From the NCBI GenBank assembly GCA_023380575.1, contig JAMCRM010000154.1:1-5185 (forward strand): a DNA stretch of 5,185 nt. The letters are read 5' to 3'. This stretch comes from Acidobacteriota bacterium. Its GTDB lineage: Bacteria > Acidobacteriota > Terriglobia > Bryobacterales > Bryobacteraceae. Positions 5,169 to 5,185 of this stretch are shown piece by piece. How positions within the stretch are numbered: position 1 is the first letter of the stretch; each line of letters begins with the position of its first letter. A model generated the notes under the pieces. That model was not told the DNA's origin. It ran no database searches and was given only the letters and a program-made list of their open reading frames with translations. The position numbers and the translations under genes were made by a program.

Positions 5169-5185
5169 GGAAACTCCAGGCCCTT
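5075..5185 (-). pseudogene. Inverted fragment of a UvrD/PcrA-type helicase (motif V to motif VI)
   Basis: Read on the minus strand from 5185, these 37 codons give [19 protein letters not shown], then [18 protein letters not shown]. This is the conserved helicase motif V region followed by the first half of motif VI, which in the family continues YVGMTRA. The frame instead meets TAG (5074-5072), because it has crossed into the antisense of the forward helicase sequence. In an intact gene this segment would lie roughly 300 codons downstream of motif III and on the same strand. It is therefore displaced and inverted relative to the gene it abuts. The fragment runs off the right edge, so its full extent is unknown. 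Confidence 0.88.

Overview
This is a GC-rich bacterial window with densely packed genes, few clear Shine-Dalgarno sites and strong G/C preference at third codon positions. The style would fit an Acidobacteriota-like or other GC-rich soil or environmental Gram-negative genome. That placement is a weak inference from gene style: there is no rRNA or lineage marker. Both ends cut through a gene, and the right end looks rearranged or misassembled.

Layout, left to right. (1) A GHMP-family sugar kinase runs leftward from 919 off the left edge. Its reading frame is broken by one extra base in a C6 run at 423-428. (2) A 90-bp divergent spacer holds two short inverted repeats and a tentative promoter. 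(3) An exported metallo-beta-lactamase-fold hydrolase of the UlaG/NAPE-PLD type, with a Tat-like leader, lies at 1010-1942. (4) A two-gene ABC-2 exporter cassette follows: a DrrA-like ATPase (1967-2758) and a DrrB-like permease (2755-3501), joined by an ATGA overlap. (5) A secreted thioredoxin-fold protein with a WCPDC active site lies at 3521-4003. (6) A 292-bp spacer (4004-4295) holds a candidate promoter, a possible 38-codon single-membrane-span micro-ORF, a terminator-like hairpin and a second promoter. (7) The N-terminal part of a UvrD/PcrA-type helicase starts at 4296 and is intact through motif III (residue 261, base 5078).

The most notable observation is at the right edge. After base 5078 the forward strand no longer encodes helicase. 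The opposite strand of 5075-5185 encodes the motif V to motif VI region of a UvrD-type helicase. A C-terminal piece of the same kind of gene is therefore joined to the N-terminal piece in inverted orientation, at a junction with short microhomology around a GCCGGC palindrome. An assembly or amplification chimera is the simplest explanation; a real inversion is possible.

The genes look like separate functional units and not one pathway. Only the ABC pair is clearly co-translated. I see no mobile element, CRISPR array, tRNA or rRNA, and no convincing novel multi-gene system. The items worth following up are the inverted uvrD fragment, the kinase frameshift, the membrane micro-ORF, and a recurring pattern of -10 elements placed so that transcription would begin at or next to the start codon.
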